A stretch of 64,000 nt of DNA from Scolanthus callimorphus (Eukaryota; Cnidaria; Anthozoa; Actiniaria; Edwardsiidae): contig CM066925.1 in NCBI GenBank assembly GCA_033964015.1, positions 5,288,523 to 5,352,522 of the forward strand, in the 5' to 3' direction. Each line of letters starts with the position of its first letter. Position 1 is the stretch's first letter. The position numbers were made by a program, and so were the translations under genes. The notes below the pieces were generated by a model. It had not been told where the DNA came from. It searched no databases and saw only the letters and a list, made by a program, of their open reading frames with translations. Positions 1 through 13,500 of the stretch are shown one piece after another.

Positions 1-2548
1 GGATTTGTGCAGCCATATCGGGAATGGTTTTTGGGCTCCTGAGGTTTGCGGGAGGGTATAGTTTTTCGTTTGTTTCGTCTCTGATATGGTATATGTATTT
101 CAGTATGGCTACCCTACAAACAAATGTTCATCAGTATGGCTACCCTACAAACAAATTTTGATCAAAGTTGTGCCGTATCCCAACCAAGTACGAAAACATT
201 TTAAAGGACTTTGAGCAAGTCTAAATCTAGCGGTAAAGACAGTTTATTTTAAACTCTACTATACATGGTTAACGAACGTTCGCTTTCATCGCCACTAACT
301 GGACCGTCTGGTGTAGGGTAACATTTTTAGCTGCAGTATATACAAAACGAGGACTTTTCGTCTCTCATAGGATCAGGTTTTGGAGACCTCGGCGGATTAA
401 ATAATTGTTCCAACTGATTCCCTACAAGACTTAATGCTACTGTTCCCCTCTATGAGACGTGATAAAGGGCTAACGGACTAACGAACGGGCTAACGAACGT
501 AAACAGTTCCGTGCGCTCTTGAAAAATTAAACTCACCCATCCTATCGATGCTTGTAAATACGGTGGGCAAAGCGCAGTCCAAATCGGCGCTTGTTTAATA
601 ACTTTTGACAACTTTTGTTGATCTGCTCATATTTGATACATCAACAGAACTCATGACAAAAAAAATTCTCGAATAAACGGTTTTTGCGGGGAAAATGACG
701 TCATCAAAATATCACGGCATTAAAAATATGGTTCTATGAAAAATTGGTAAACGGGACAAGTGAAAGATAACATTGGTTTATTAATAAACCGTAAAGATCA
801 CCAAATACTCCTTTCGTTCTGGCTGTAGCAACTTCTTTCGATAATCTCGTTCGTTAGTACATAGACACGGCACTCCTGGAAAGCAGGTTTCGTAGTTTTT
901 GTTTATCTATTTTCCTTTGCAATTCTTTTTTTTTCAATTATTTATTATCTAATATTTTACTATTATACTTAGTATAGATTATTAAAATTATTATATCTAT
1001 AGATTATTATTCAGATGAGGTAGTTAGTATTATTTAGTAGTTAGTTTACATTTAAAGTTTATAAAATCCTGAGGAGTTAACCGTGTCTAAAAATAAATAA
1101 ATAAAAATTACTATTTTTTTTAATTTTGAATTTCGCGTCAAAATATTCATGTGCACAAAATGCCCTCGAGCACCAAAGCAAGCTCCTGACAGACACAATG
1201 CACATCACCCGTAAGGCCATAAGCCAATGATGTCCAGGACTGTTCAGTAAAGTAATTCAATCTAGAATTATTTTTACTGATTTTAGAATAAGGAGAAGTG
1301 AGATATATACCACCTTGCTAAAATCATGATATTACTATTTGGGTCATAACAATAAAGAACCTATTTAAGAACTTAAATAGCCTGAATTTGCAATTAGCAC
1401 CATTTATATAAGAATCTGGCTAGCTTGGGTAAATGTAAGTTCTTACTCGTGGGATTTGACTGTATTTAGGATCACACACCAACACCCAAGCCCTGCGCTG
1501 TCAGCATGTTGAGGTATACCTTGTCCGCCCTACAACAGTGCAAGCTATAAAGCCTGCAAAATATATTCCTCTGCTGTTGATAGTGATACGGCACCGTCAA
1601 CACCTGTAAACAGCCAAAGCAATCATGCAGCAGAGTCGATCGTTAAGAAGCCATGCGATGCATGATATCCACCTCTACTAGGCAGAACTGGTAAATTGCA
1701 CATGAGACTTTGGACATTGCATCATGTATGTTAAGTTTTGCAATATTTTGAAATAGAAAGAGAAGAGCGGGCGTCATGGTATCCCCGTGGATTTTTTCCA
1801 TAATTAGACCAACTTTGATTACCTTTTGTCACGTGACCAAGTGGGACAGTTGCCATTTCGTTCTTTTTCTTTCTTTCTCTAAGCATGTTTAATTAAAAAC
1901 CATTAGAAAATCAGTCGCCATTTTGTACACACTTGTATATTTCACATTTGTCAAACTACTTTAAAAACATTACACCTTACAGTCTGCTACAAAATGAGTT
2001 GTATATTTACTCCCCTCAAATAAGTGCGAAGTTGCGGTCTAAATTACAAGTGTTTATTATCTTGAAAGATCTAAAAAAACATCAGCTATTATAACCAGGA
2101 AGTTGTTCTCTCACAACTTCCTGCTGCATGTATGCTTGCTGTAAACAAGGAAGACATACTTTGTGTCAAAGTTACCTAGTATTGTAAAGTGAAGTTTACA
2201 TATGGGAGTTTATAAACCGGTAATAAACTCACTGCAAATCCATTTAGAGGACAAACAGATTCAAAGGAGAGATCCACTAGGACGAGGTGACAGCACGTCT
2301 GTATACTTCCTTGACAGCTCATCGTCTTAGCAGAGGCGTTATTCAGTGTAAAACGTATTCCTGGGACCTTATACAGGAGTTCGTAAAAATTACGCTCATA
2401 AGACACTGACTGTCTAAACTAATGACTGAAAGAGGAACTAGAATCGATTGTTTGGAGGCCTTTATCGACATTCGCCTATTCCAGAGCAATACATTCTCTG
2501 TTACAGCCCGGAAACAAGAAGTACTATATGTCTTTTCCTAAAACTCAC
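1..2548 (-). other. Intron 1 of CD20-like gene D (partial)
   Basis: This stretch lies 3' of the exon 1 donor of gene D and runs off the window. It has no exon and no convincing coding frame. Several blocks match intron 1 of gene B: 1-180 resembles 11490-11900, 1540-1660 resembles 13865-13960, and 1780-1860 resembles 14430-14490. By comparison with gene B, exon 2 of gene D should lie just outside the left edge. A short A+T-rich low-complexity patch lies at 900-1130. Confidence 0.6.
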
Positions 2549-2707
2549 CCACACAGCCATCCCTATCGATACATCGCGTATTAGACTGCATTGGTTGTGT
2601 CCGTTTTTTTCCGTCGCTCGAATTGCGATGCCGAAAATCAGAATCACACAGCCAAGAACGGTTTGACTTATGGACAACAAGCGGGTGTACTTGAAGTTAT
2701 ACGCCAT
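2549..2707 (-). CDS. CD20/MS4A-like gene D, exon 1 (gene continues off window)
   Basis: The ATG at 2707 opens a 53-codon exon ending in a Trp codon at a GTGAGT donor, in phase 0. It encodes the same N-terminus as genes A and B: MAYNFKY, then a hydrophobic first helix containing SQTVLGCVILIFGIA, then a short variable first outer loop and a final Val-Trp that starts helix 2. The loop (about residues 29-50) differs strongly from its paralogues and lacks the Pro-Ile-Trp seen in A and B. Exons 2-5 are not in the window, so it cannot be judged intact. Recognition rests on paralogy with the complete genes A and B. Confidence 0.7.
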
Positions 2708-2900
2708 GATGTCAAGCTTTTAGGCGTTAGATTTTTCAAATACTTCTTCCAGATTGCTTGTAGATAGCTCAGCTTTGAAGTTTCTTTCCCAGTTGTTTTC
2801 GGAGTTGTAACATATAATGGAGAATGTGATTGGCTAACATGACGTATTGGTCTAAAAGAAATTAGATTAAAGTAGCGCGTGATTGGTGGTTTGAGGTGGT
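2708..2900 (-). promoter_or_regulatory. Putative proximal promoter of gene D with CCAAT box
   Basis: The 5' flank is alignable by eye with those of genes A and B. An inverted CCAAT box (ATTGGC on the plus strand, 2829-2834) lies about 122 bp upstream of the ATG. The equivalent box is at a similar distance in gene B (about 122 bp) and gene A (about 106 bp). No TATA box is obvious. The transcription start is not known. Confidence 0.4.
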
Positions 2901-3856
2901 GGTGAGGTGTTTTGATGGATATAGGCAGGCACCAACATGTGACACAGCGAAAATGAACTTTCTATGAGTTTCTAACTTTGCAATATGTGACTACATAAGC
3001 ACAAGAATTTGTGCTCAGGTAGTCAATGCTTATATATAATCGGAAAGAATCAAACCAAATTTGCCCGATTATTTATTTATCATCCAACCTAAACATCAAA
3101 TAAAGAAAAACTTATGTGGACCTCAGCTAAAAACAATTGTGCGTGTTTGTAAAGACGAACTTTGCCGTCGCGACAGAAAACCATTATGTGGTTTTTGCCG
3201 TCGCGAACTCCAGACTATATTTATTCTAATTACTCTATTAAAGTAAATTGATGTTTGAACTATTTTTTAAATCTTTTACAACAGTTTTAGATGAACTGTG
3301 CACTGAACTGTAACCGGATACCGTAGATTATCAGGACAGTAGATCTCGTTCCAGATTGGTTGACGATCTCAAATTGGATGATAAAGCCTAAATAACAATA
3401 GCAATAAAAAAAGCACAAAAAATTGCATGCATATCAACTACTAGCTAATAAATGACGATTTGTAGCATAAAGGACATGCAATTTACAATATACCTATACA
3501 GGGACGTCAACTCTCCCGGTTTTGCCGGGAGTCTCCCAAGTTGTTTACCTCATCTCCCGGTCTCCCGGTTTTTAAGGAAAATCTCCCCGTTTCTTTGAAA
3601 ATTGCCCAAGGTTTTTTTTTTGCTTCTGGATACTGAGACTCTGTAGAGCAATTTACGTACATTTCAAGGGAAGCACCTTTCGTCTGGCATATTTCTTATC
3701 AAGGTATTTATTGGAGATGTTATTCTGAAAGGAACTCTTTTAAGTCGATCTCTCAAGGGCCGGACCCATACTTTGCAACAACACGTCACATATTGCAGCA
3801 GGGCGCGTATAAAATGTTTTCCATGAAACAAAGAAGATAGCTTCAAAACAATATAT

Positions 3857-4140
3857 AAAACACTCGTATTTTTCATATTTTCACTAGTGAAAATATGAAA
3901 AATGTACCGAATGTCCCGGATGTGCACGTTTGCAGTGCTGTATTTTCCTCACTTTCGTCTGCAACGAAATCTCGCTCGGTCACACGAGTTTTAAGCCACA
4001 AAACTAGGTTTTGTTCTAGTTCTAGAGAGAAAAACCTTAGGTCAATTATGCCAGAGAAAGCTACAGCAACACAAAGGGAAATGATGAGTTATTAACTAAT
4101 CAGAAAGGAATCAGAAAGATTGAGGGAGCATTTCACAAAT
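3857..4140. repeat. Dispersed repeat, copy 1 (second copy at 9087-9372)
   Basis: About 285 bp nearly identical to 9087-9372. Both contain a fold-back core built around TTTTCACTAGTGAAAA near the left end and finish with a block around GATTGAGGGAGCATTTCACA. The coding frames over it are short and shifted between the copies, so it is read as a non-coding repeat. In this copy the right end abuts the large fold-back element at 4145. Confidence 0.6.
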
Positions 4141-4144
4141 AACA

Positions 4145-4521
4145 TTCCTTGCTAGCAGAGGCCTCTTTTCTCTGCATTTCGCTGGCTGAGGTTCGCGAGG
4201 AAAAGAGACCTCTGCGCTGGGTCGGAACTCGCTTTCTTTTGCCGCCGTCCACAACCTTGGACGGTTTGCTGACCGTTTCTTGAGCCCACTATATGCGCAC
4301 GCATATCTACAGACGTTTTCCGCTGAGGGGCTCAATTAATATCAGCGGAAAATGTCTGTAGATATGCGTGCGCATATAGTGGGCTCAAGAAACGGCCAGC
4401 AAACCGTCTAAGGCTGTGACGGCGGCAAAACAAAGCGAGTTTCGACCCAGCGCAGAGGTCTCTTTTCCTCGCGAACCTCTACCAGCGAAATGTAGAGAAA
4501 AGAGGTCTCTGCTAGCAGGGA
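4145..4521. mobile_element. Large fold-back (long inverted repeat) element
   Basis: Two arms of about 180 bp (4145-4327 and 4339-4521) are inverted copies of each other with only scattered mismatches, separated by a short centre near 4328-4338. The outer ends read as GCTAGCAGAG in inverted orientation. A 10-bp direct repeat, ACAAATAACA, flanks it (4135-4144 and 4522-4531) and looks like a target-site duplication. Long arms with a 9-10 bp duplication would fit a non-autonomous Mutator-like fold-back element; the superfamily is inference. Confidence 0.7.
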
Positions 4522-5864
4522 ACAAATAACAATTTCGACTTTACCAAGTGAGTTGTTCAATATGTTGACACCTAGCTATTGTGAATTCACTCATTCTTGG
4601 ATCCGTGCCAAGTTTGTTTATTTTGTGTTAAGTTTTTTATAGTCACGCCTGTCATTTCAGTCCTTTGTTTAGTGCATGTTTATTACGTAACTTCATTCCG
4701 CTAGTTATACTCCTTTGTTAGTTGTTTATTTAGCCAGCCAGCCGCTTATTATCAAGTTCAATCTCTACTGTTTAGTTTTAGTGCCAGCTTAAGCCAGTAA
4801 CGTAACGGAAATTGTAAGTATCCTTCTGCATTACTCCTCGGCATTACTTGCCAGTTTCAAATTGTCAGCATCGTTTCTTTTTGTTATACTTGCGCTATTG
4901 TTATGTATTTTATTGTCTTAATTAAAACCAGTACATGGAGTAATCAAGTCATCAGAAGTTATCAGATAAGTCACATAGATATTTTTAAGTAAACTACAAA
5001 ACCCAAAAACAAGTTCTGTGTTATAAAATCGTTGAACTGGCACTCACACTCCTGTTACCGTACATGGCATACATTTCTCTCCCTCCACCCAAATAAATGT
5101 TGGTCCTTTCAGCATAAATTAGTTTAAAGAACCACAGCCAAGAAAACAACATTGAAAAACGGGGGATAAGGCTACATTTTAGACTATTTTCAGCAGTCCC
5201 TGGGTGTTTTTGACAAAAAATGCCACTTTTTGCCGAAAATTTTGTCCTCTTTTAGAAAAATAAACTCATTAAACACAAACTGTTCAATTTCATAGAAAAG
5301 GACATGCGTTGCTACTACTTAACTTAACTTGAGTACTAACTAATAAGACCTCCAGCAGAACCGCCACAAAAAGGGAAAAAGAAGAACTAAATGAGCTTAA
5401 AAAAGTAATATCCAAATGTTAGTTTCTAACAATGAAATACAAATGTTAGTTCCCAGCAGCAGGCCTTTCCCTTAGGGTGACTCGCTCGAAATGGTTTGTG
5501 CGCTCAGACTGTATGTGTCCAGAGCGGAACTACCAGCTTATAGATATCAGGCTATAACTTTTGGGTTTATTTGCCTATTCCAGTCATTCTTTTTGTAATT
5601 CAAACACAAATAACCCTATTAGCTGCGAATTCTTAGATCTTTGCAATCGTTTTTATCTTAGTAACAATTTTTAAATACAAAGACGACCCCATAGTTTTCA
5701 ATGCCCTCTCATAAAAAAAATCTTGCAGATATTTTCGGTTGAAATCTTGGCGATGCTCATTAGAAGACTTGAACGTTCATCAGGCCAAGATTCAGAATGA
5801 TTCGTAGTCCCAGAAATGTAGTAGCCAAAGTGCGGGCGCCATAAATTTCGTGTTTTGTGGTTTC

Positions 5865-5990
5865 AAAGGCCCATCACCAACCGAGAGCCTTTGCGGACTC
5901 TTAGCCAATCAGAGCACCCGAAAAACGATAGATCAATTTGAAAACAAAAGAACACGGGGCGCAGAGGCTCCCGGCTGGTGATGGGCCTTT
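5865..5990. repeat. Short inverted-repeat element (MITE-like)
   Basis: A 126-bp element whose termini AAAGGCCCATCACCA and TGGTGATGGGCCTTT are inverted copies; pairing continues inward for about ten more bases with mismatches. Confidence 0.55.
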
Positions 5991-7246
5991 AAGCCCCAAA
6001 GAAATGGTGCTTCTAAAGTTAAGTGGTTTGGATTTAAAACAATTGCTCTTAACATATAGTTTGACATGCATCTAGGTAACTTGTTCCAAAAATTGATAGG
6101 TTGAAATGCTTTTATTAGTGCGCAAGAAATATTTACATTCATGCTTCATGCATTCATGCATCTTCGACCTCGACCTCGCTAATTCTTCTTCATCCGAAGA
6201 TTTTTTTCTGAGAGGCCGTTAAAAACTATCGGGCCATCTTTGTATTTAAGAATTGTGACTTAGATAAAATAGATTGCAAATATCGGAGAATTCGCAAGAA
6301 TTCTAGGGTCATTTGAGTTTGATTTACAAAAAGAATGTCTGACTGGAATCGGCAAAAAAAAACCGCAAAAGATATAGCCCCATATCTATAACCTGGTAGT
6401 CCAGCTCTGGACACAGATGAGCACACAAACTATTTCGGGCGAGTCACCTTAACAGCCAGCTCAAACTTGGCCCTCAAGCGTATTTTATAATTCTGATAAC
6501 GATGTCACGTGACTCACTGTCCTCCATCTTGTATTATATTTTTAGTGCACGTGCAAGCAAGGGAAGAACATAAAAATAATAAATTCGTCTTTCTGTAAAC
6601 CTAATTATATCTAGGATAGCGTTATACAAAAGTTTTTCACAACAATATATCCGCATATTTCAGAAAACACGATTTTTTTTCTTAGTTTTACTGAAGAAAT
6701 CAATTTGATGTCTCATTTGATGGTAATTACCCTGTATCTAAATATGCGATTACCTTCATGGACTTGTATTCAGAGGGCTAAAATATGAAATCCAAGATGG
6801 CCGCCACTGAGACACGGGATTCCATGGCAACACATTATGTTAAAAAAATAGATATTGTTGAAATTATTGTACTGTCCAATCTTGATGATTATTCATAGTA
6901 TAGAGTTTGTGACGAATAATCCCAATATTGCATTGTCAGCATCACAATTATAAGTGTGGCTTATATAGTCCATCTACCTTACACCAGTTTTACATATCAG
7001 AATATTTATAGACCATTCATGTAGAGGATTAATCTAAAATGATTCCAAACGTGTATAAAACCATAGCAGTTAGTTCCAAATACTTGATGACATACGTGTA
7101 GTTCTGTGACAAGACAGCTTTCTACTGTCGGTAAAAAATGCGTTTCAATCTCGTAGCTATAATGGGAGAGTCATTACGCCCTTCAACCCTGTAACACGGT
7201 GGTTTTTGAAAGACGCTTAACTACCTACAATCCTGACTAATGTTGT

Positions 7247-7499
7247 TGTAGAAGCCACCATACATGTCTCTCGTGGTGCCTATTCTAGCAATTGTTCCTT
7301 TTTTGAAAAAAATAATTTTAACTAAAAAAAAGACAAATTGAAGAACTATTGTCAGAAAGTAGAATTGCGTCACCCATTTATTTTAGCACTTCTAACAGTA
7401 CTGCCTTATTATACTGTGTTTGTACTTGGTACCCTATTGCTTGGTTTCATTCAGCTAGGGAAGTGCTCAAAACTTTTGAGGAAGTGGCCCTGCTTAGCG
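7247..7499 (-). other. 3' untranslated region of gene B
   Basis: This block is homologous to 16883-17118 (gene A) and 37010-37243 (gene C), all directly downstream of the last coding exon. It ends near a GTTGTAGAAGCCACCATACATG block on the plus strand. An AATAAA signal on the minus strand lies at 7382-7377. The plus-strand open frames through it are antisense shadows. Confidence 0.5.
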
Positions 7500-7529
7500 T
7501 CACTGTGGCGGCCGATATCCGGCAGTCAT
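7500..7529 (-). CDS. Gene B exon 5, truncated by nonsense codon
   Basis: An AG acceptor (CTTCCAG) precedes an exon encoding MTAGYRPPQ and then TGA. In genes A and C the same exon runs on for 20 codons to a conserved GPLxQNV end. In gene B the downstream frame still reads AGPLPQKF after a second stop, so the early stop is a derived change. Confidence 0.7.
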   Translation of the reverse strand: MTAGYRPPQ

Positions 7530-10500
7530 CTGGAAGGGAAAATGACAATCAGTTATTGTCTTTTGTACACTTCAACAACGTGGACACCTCCCCTTGCTTA
7601 CCGCCTTCCAGGATTTATGGGGGGTAATTTCTTACCTGGCCACCAGATGTCATGTATCCCCCTTGTACTTGTCCTGCCTGGTCAGGATGGGCCATCATAA
7701 TAGGGGTTGGACCACCAGGAATAGCAATATGGCCCGCTGCCCTTGGGACAGCTACTGGCTTGCCATCTGGACCCTGAACCACAACGAACGCGTCACCAGC
7801 AGCATGGGGTTGCTGCTACAATAAAACAATTGCAATCAATCCATCTATGTAGGCACCACTAGAAGGGAGCTTATAGATTAAAACAACTTCCTTAGTATTA
7901 GCTAAGGATATAGTAAACAAGAGAACATTTTTCAAAATTATGTCTCCCAAAAGACAACAGAATATTTGGCATAATTAAAAATGGTACTCGACCAAACAAG
8001 CGAAAAACAATACCCTATCGCAGACCTCAGGAGCCCAAAAACATACCCTAAAGGGCGGCGCACATCTTTTATTAGAGATGGTTAGAGATGAGAACTCTCT
8101 CGGATTGCTTTTAACACGCGAAACTTCGAAGTTTTCACAGTTGAACTAGAACGTTGGAAAAGGTAAAATGTTGAGCTTCTTTATTTCTTCCCGACTAGAA
8201 AAACTATAAAGCTACTGGAATTTCGCTTTTTCCACGATAATTATTGAAAAAGAATTGACAGACTTGAACATTGTGGAGAAAAGCGTTTTCCTACATGTTT
8301 TCCTGTGGAAAACATGTAGGGGAAAGCTGCTAGCAACGGTATAAAATACCGTTGTTTTCACCTCCCCTTCAGGAAAACCAGCAGTGTACGGTACCCCCGT
8401 TCAAAATGTACGAAGTGGCTGTCTTTACCTGAGGTACTGGCTTGCAGCAATCACAGCCTAGTCCTAAGCAACTGCAAATAGCAACCCAGATACTGAAGCC
8501 AAACATTAAAACGGCACAGAGCAAAATCACAGAACCCAAGCCAACAGCAGTCTCGCACTGCTTCTTGGAGATGTTTTTAGGACGGCGGTATCTTTGCCTA
8601 TTGTATAAGGAGCGATAGCGATCCCCGCAGCCATGCCCTTCAGTCATGGCGGCAATTGTAATTGCGTAGCAGATAATCACTACGAAGGCAAAGACTGCCG
8701 ATGTGATGCTGAACCCAAGATGTGTGCCAACCTTCAAGAACAAGAATTTTACTAATTAATTAATTAATATGATAGAGAAAATGCTACATACTGTAAACAT
8801 CCGTATAGAATGCGCGAGCAGGATTCGCAGCAACAGTTGTAGGCACCGTCCTTAATTATATATTAAGGATTTACAACAAAAAAATACAGTTCTGTTCTAC
8901 TTTTCAAATGCTTTAAATAATAAATAAAACATGATAAAACATGTATCTATCCTAAAAGAGAGGAAATTACAACTAGTCAAAGGGCCCGTTGGACCTTTCC
9001 CCACAGCGTAAGATAAGGTCTCCATTTCTGAAATGACCTCAAATATGTTCCTTTTTATTATATATGCCAGTGTTTTACCAGAAACTAAAACACTCGTATT
9101 TTCCATATCTTCACTAGTGAAAATATGAAAAAGTTATGTACCGAATGTTCCGGATGTGCACGTTTGCAGTGTTGTTTTCCTGACTTCGTCTGTTGTGAAA
9201 TCTCGCTCGCTCGGTCACACGAGTTTTAAGCCACAAACTAAGTTTTGTTCTAGTTCTAAAGAGAAAAACCTTATTTCAACTATGGCAGAGAAAGCTACAC
9301 CAACACAAAAAGGGAAGTTAGTTCTTAACGACACTGGGAATCAGAAAGATTGAGGGAGCATTTCACAGATACGGTGGCTTGAAGATATGAACTTCATTTT
9401 CTCGTGTCAAAAACAATATTTTACTCACTCGCTGCGCTCGTTCATAAAATATTGTTCTTGCCACTCGAAAATAAAATCCATTTCTTCGCGCCACCGTGTA
9501 ATATCCTCTATACTAGTAAGTACCCGTGAAAAATTCACGAATTAAATTTTCCTTGAATGACGAAAATTATCGGATTGTCTGCCGTTGTGGAATGAACAGT
9601 TAGAGAGATGTGCTCAAAAAACTACGCCTGTTTTCTTAAAGTATTAAAGTATTTGTTATCAGTTTATAGATAGGTGGCATACCGGTGTGAAATATTTGCA
9701 CCATAGCATACGATAGGAAAGGCGTTTTAAATTAGATATTTGAAAACAATGTTCCTTGTGAATGGAAATGAGGCAAATGCCACACAATAACCCCCTAAAT
9801 ATTTCCTAACAAAGGTGTTGAGGCATTGGGTTTCACTGTGGTTTTGGCGCGAAAAGATCGCGCGTGTGTCGATCGATATGGTCGTGTTTTCGGTCAAGAA
9901 AGAAAAAGGCTGAGCTGTACCACTCGAACTTCAACAACTATTGGTTCTAGATGTAAATAATATCAAGCGAAGTCCCTCGTCTAGTGAATAGGAAGGTTTA
10001 GGAAGCGCCAGAAAGGTAAAGTAAAACTTTTAGATACTTGCTGTTTTCAATGGAAAGTTGCTTTGCACTGCTCATCATGTTGGACTTTCTTAAAGACTTC
10101 TACAACTCGGTCAATTCGAATTCAAGTGTGTGTGATTTAAAAATTTATCAGTCAAAATTGGGAAAATCGCTTGAATTAGACCTTAGCTCAAGTAAAACCT
10201 TTTCCAACAAAAACATGCACACTGGAGAGATTTCCTTCCGCTCGGATTTGTGAACTTCGTTTTTTCGGCTCGAACATCTCCGTTTTTAGTATAGATTTCG
10301 AAGATTTCATACATTTCCTCCTTCCGGTCGGGTTTGAGAGCTTCGTTTTTTCGGCTCGAACTTCTCTGTTTTTAGTATAGATTTCGAAATAAATAGGCTG
10401 TCAAAGGACTGTTGTTTGTGAACTGAGTGTTTGTTTATTTATAAATGGCGCGCCGGGGCTTCGTGCAACGCGCCAAAACCTTTGAATGGGATATATTGTT

Positions 10501-13500
10501 CACTCCAAACTTTTTGGAAAAACGACTTTTGCCTGGACATTACTGTGTTATTTGTGAGAGAATCGCGTAGGTTTGGACGTATTTGTTGCTTTCGGCTGCG
10601 AGAAATTGTTTATTTTTTTGGTTTCTGTGGAAGACTTAAATTGGCGCCTTTGCGAACTCGATCTACTCGCTTACGAAAACGCTTGAATTAGATATTCCGT
10701 CCACTTTATCGTTTTCGAATAAAATGTATCCTATAACACAGTTCCCCAAGTATGCAAGAAAATGGCGTGGTTTAGAAGTTCCGTGGTGCAGCCGTTTTTC
10801 CAGGCTGCTGGGCTAACAGTTTGACCTGGACCCGCCCAACATCACGTATTATATATAAGATATTACCCCGTGGAGTTTATGGAAATATGTTTATGTAGCA
10901 TTTAGCATGAATTACAGGAATTACAGCAAATTTATTAATACAAAAAGTCTCTCTGCGAGAGATCGTTTGGAGAATGTAGGATCTCCTTGGAAGATTTGGA
11001 TAATCCTGTCAAATTTTTGTAACCTGGATACTCCTAAAGTGGACCCAGGAGCTTATAAAAATTAATAGTAGAAGTGGCAACCACTCAAGATCTTTAACAA
11101 AATGCCTCGATGTTGTATCAGACCCCAGACAGGGGTGGACATGAAAAGAATCTGACTGTAGCGCACTAACATTTGTTACAATGACAATAATTGCCAAAAA
11201 AATATAAAAACTCCCTGAAATCTGATTGTAGCGCTTGCTTACAGTTGCAAATAGTCAAAATCCGCCTCTGCCAGAAACATATAGTAAGTGCTGACAACAA
11301 AATTTCTCTTGGCATGCCCCTGGCTAGCGGCAATATCTTCTCATATAAAAAAAAGTGTAAGAGTCTCTTACCAGGGCCCTGTTTGGCGTATCCCCTACAC
11401 GCCGACTTGCTAGAATACCAAGCACACCAGTGACTATGAACTGAAAACAAAACAATACAATACAGGGTTTGAGTAACAAAAATACTATCGGATGGTCGGG
11501 TATGGTCTTGGGACTCCTGAGGTTTGCGGTAGGGTATCGTTTCTAACTCGTGGCTAGTTGCGTAGCAACAGCCAAAGAGTTATCGTGGGGGCTCGATGTC
11601 ACAGTCACTGGCTCACTCGCTCACTCCTACGTTAGCACGATATTAGCATAATTTATGCTGAAGTCACTACCATCGGGACCGTCGAGCTGCGGGATCATAC
11701 GAGCTATCTGCGGGACTTAGCGTGACTAAAACTCTTGGTAACTCTATGTTACCTCTTTACCTTCGCCAAAGTATATATAGGCCGAATTACCACTAAATTA
11801 CCACATGTGGGTTGTTACCTATTTTTCGCTTGTTTGGTCTATGATATGTATATCAGTATGGCTACCCTATACAAACAAATTTCGAACGAAGTTGTGGCGC
11901 ATCCCAACAAAGCACAATTTTTTTAAAGGACTTTGAGAGATAATGATAAAGACAGTTTTTTTTAAACCTTTACATGGTTAACAAAATTCCGCTTTCATCA
12001 GGACCAAAGTGGACCATCCATAGGTCTGCGGTATGGTATATGTTTTTAACTATAAACAAGGCGACGGTGATTATCGGCGACTAGTCACCGAGTCGAAAAT
12101 TGTTTTAGTATAATAGACCTTTTTCCAAAATGGCCGCCAAAAATTAAAATCGATTTTTGTTAAAATGAACGAAGGCCCGCGCAAGCGGAGCACCATACCT
12201 AAGGAAATAACGTCTCGCATAACTATGGAGTTGATTTTCAAACGTCACGGGCTTTCTTGCTCATTTTGCTTACGTTATTGACGGCGCCAAGTCAAATGAT
12301 TAGGGCGTTGAAATGGTATCGCCCAAAAGATTAATGTGTCCAAGTTTGGTTGCCATAGGTTGTTCCCTTCTTGAGATATGAATTTTTTGTTTATTCCTGG
12401 TATTAAAGGTATAGCGTACGTCCGTCCGTCCGTCCGTCCGCCGTACGCGGAAACTCATGGGAACCCTGTGGTATACTAAGAAAATTAAAAAATCTCGGGA
12501 AGGGATGGACCTTAGACAACCAAACTTGGATGAAGTTATCTAAGTGGCAAGGGGGGTGCAACTGCATGGTCACGTGGTATGACGTCATTGATGACGTCAT
12601 TATAGGAGAAAAATGATATATCTCAAGAGGGATGAACCTCAGACAACCAAACTTGGGTGAAGTTATCTAAGTGGCAAGGGGGGTGCAACTGCATGGTCAC
12701 GTGGTATGACGTCATTGATAACGTCATTATAGGAGAAAAATGATATATCTCAAGAAGGGATGAACCTCAGACAACCAAACTTGGGTGATGTTATCTAAGT
12801 GGCAAGGGGGGTGCAACTGCATGGTCACGTGGTATGACGTCATTGATGACGTCATCATAGGAGAAAAATGATATATCTCAAGAAGGGATGAACCTCAGAC
12901 AACCAAACTTGGGTGAAGTTATCTAAGTGGCAAGGGGGGTGTAACTGCATGGTCACGTGGTATGACGTCATCGATGACGTCACCATAGGAGAAAAATGAT
13001 ATATCTCAAGAAGGGATGAACCTCAGACAACCAAACTTGGGTGAAGTTATCTAAGTGGCAAGGAGGGTGCAACTGCATGGTCACGTGGTATGACGTCATT
13101 GATGACGTCATTATAGGAGAAAAATGATATATCTCAAGAAGGGATGAACCTCAGACAACCAAACTTGGGTGAAGTTATCTAAGTGGCAAGGGGGGTGCAA
13201 CAGCATGGTCATGAGGTATGGCATCATCGATGACGTCATCATAGGAGAAAAATGAAATATCTCAAGAAGGGATGAACTTCAGACAACCAAACTTGGGTGA
13301 AGTTATCTAAGTGGCAAGGTGGGTGTAACGGCATGGTTACGTGGTATGACGTAATTGATGACGTCATCAAACGTGAAAAGGTTTACATCGTTGAAGGGAT
13401 GAACCTTAGATAACCACACTTGGGTGAACAAGTGCTTAGTCACGTGGTATAACGGTGCAAGGCTATCTATTCATGTACAATGGCAACCTTTTTGTCTCGT

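Larger units (their letters stand above)
2901..7246. other. Intergenic region between genes B and D
   Basis: No supported gene. The part from 2901 to 3250 still matches the gene B 5' flank (15500-15990), including the block with GCCGTCGCGA. Repeats inside are annotated separately (3857-4140, 4145-4521, 5865-5990). Positions 6780-6910 share a block with 30900-31050, another dispersed repeat. Around 3505-3600 is a short run of CTCCCGG motifs resembling the end of an inverted-repeat element. Confidence 0.5.
8732..11371 (-). other. Intron 2 of gene B
   Basis: No exon or gene is seen. It holds the repeat copy at 9087-9372 and the fold-back element at 9371-9498. A directly repeated pair at about 10220-10290 and 10315-10390 contains GCTTCGTTTTTTCGGCTCGAAC-type sequence. 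Confidence 0.5.
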
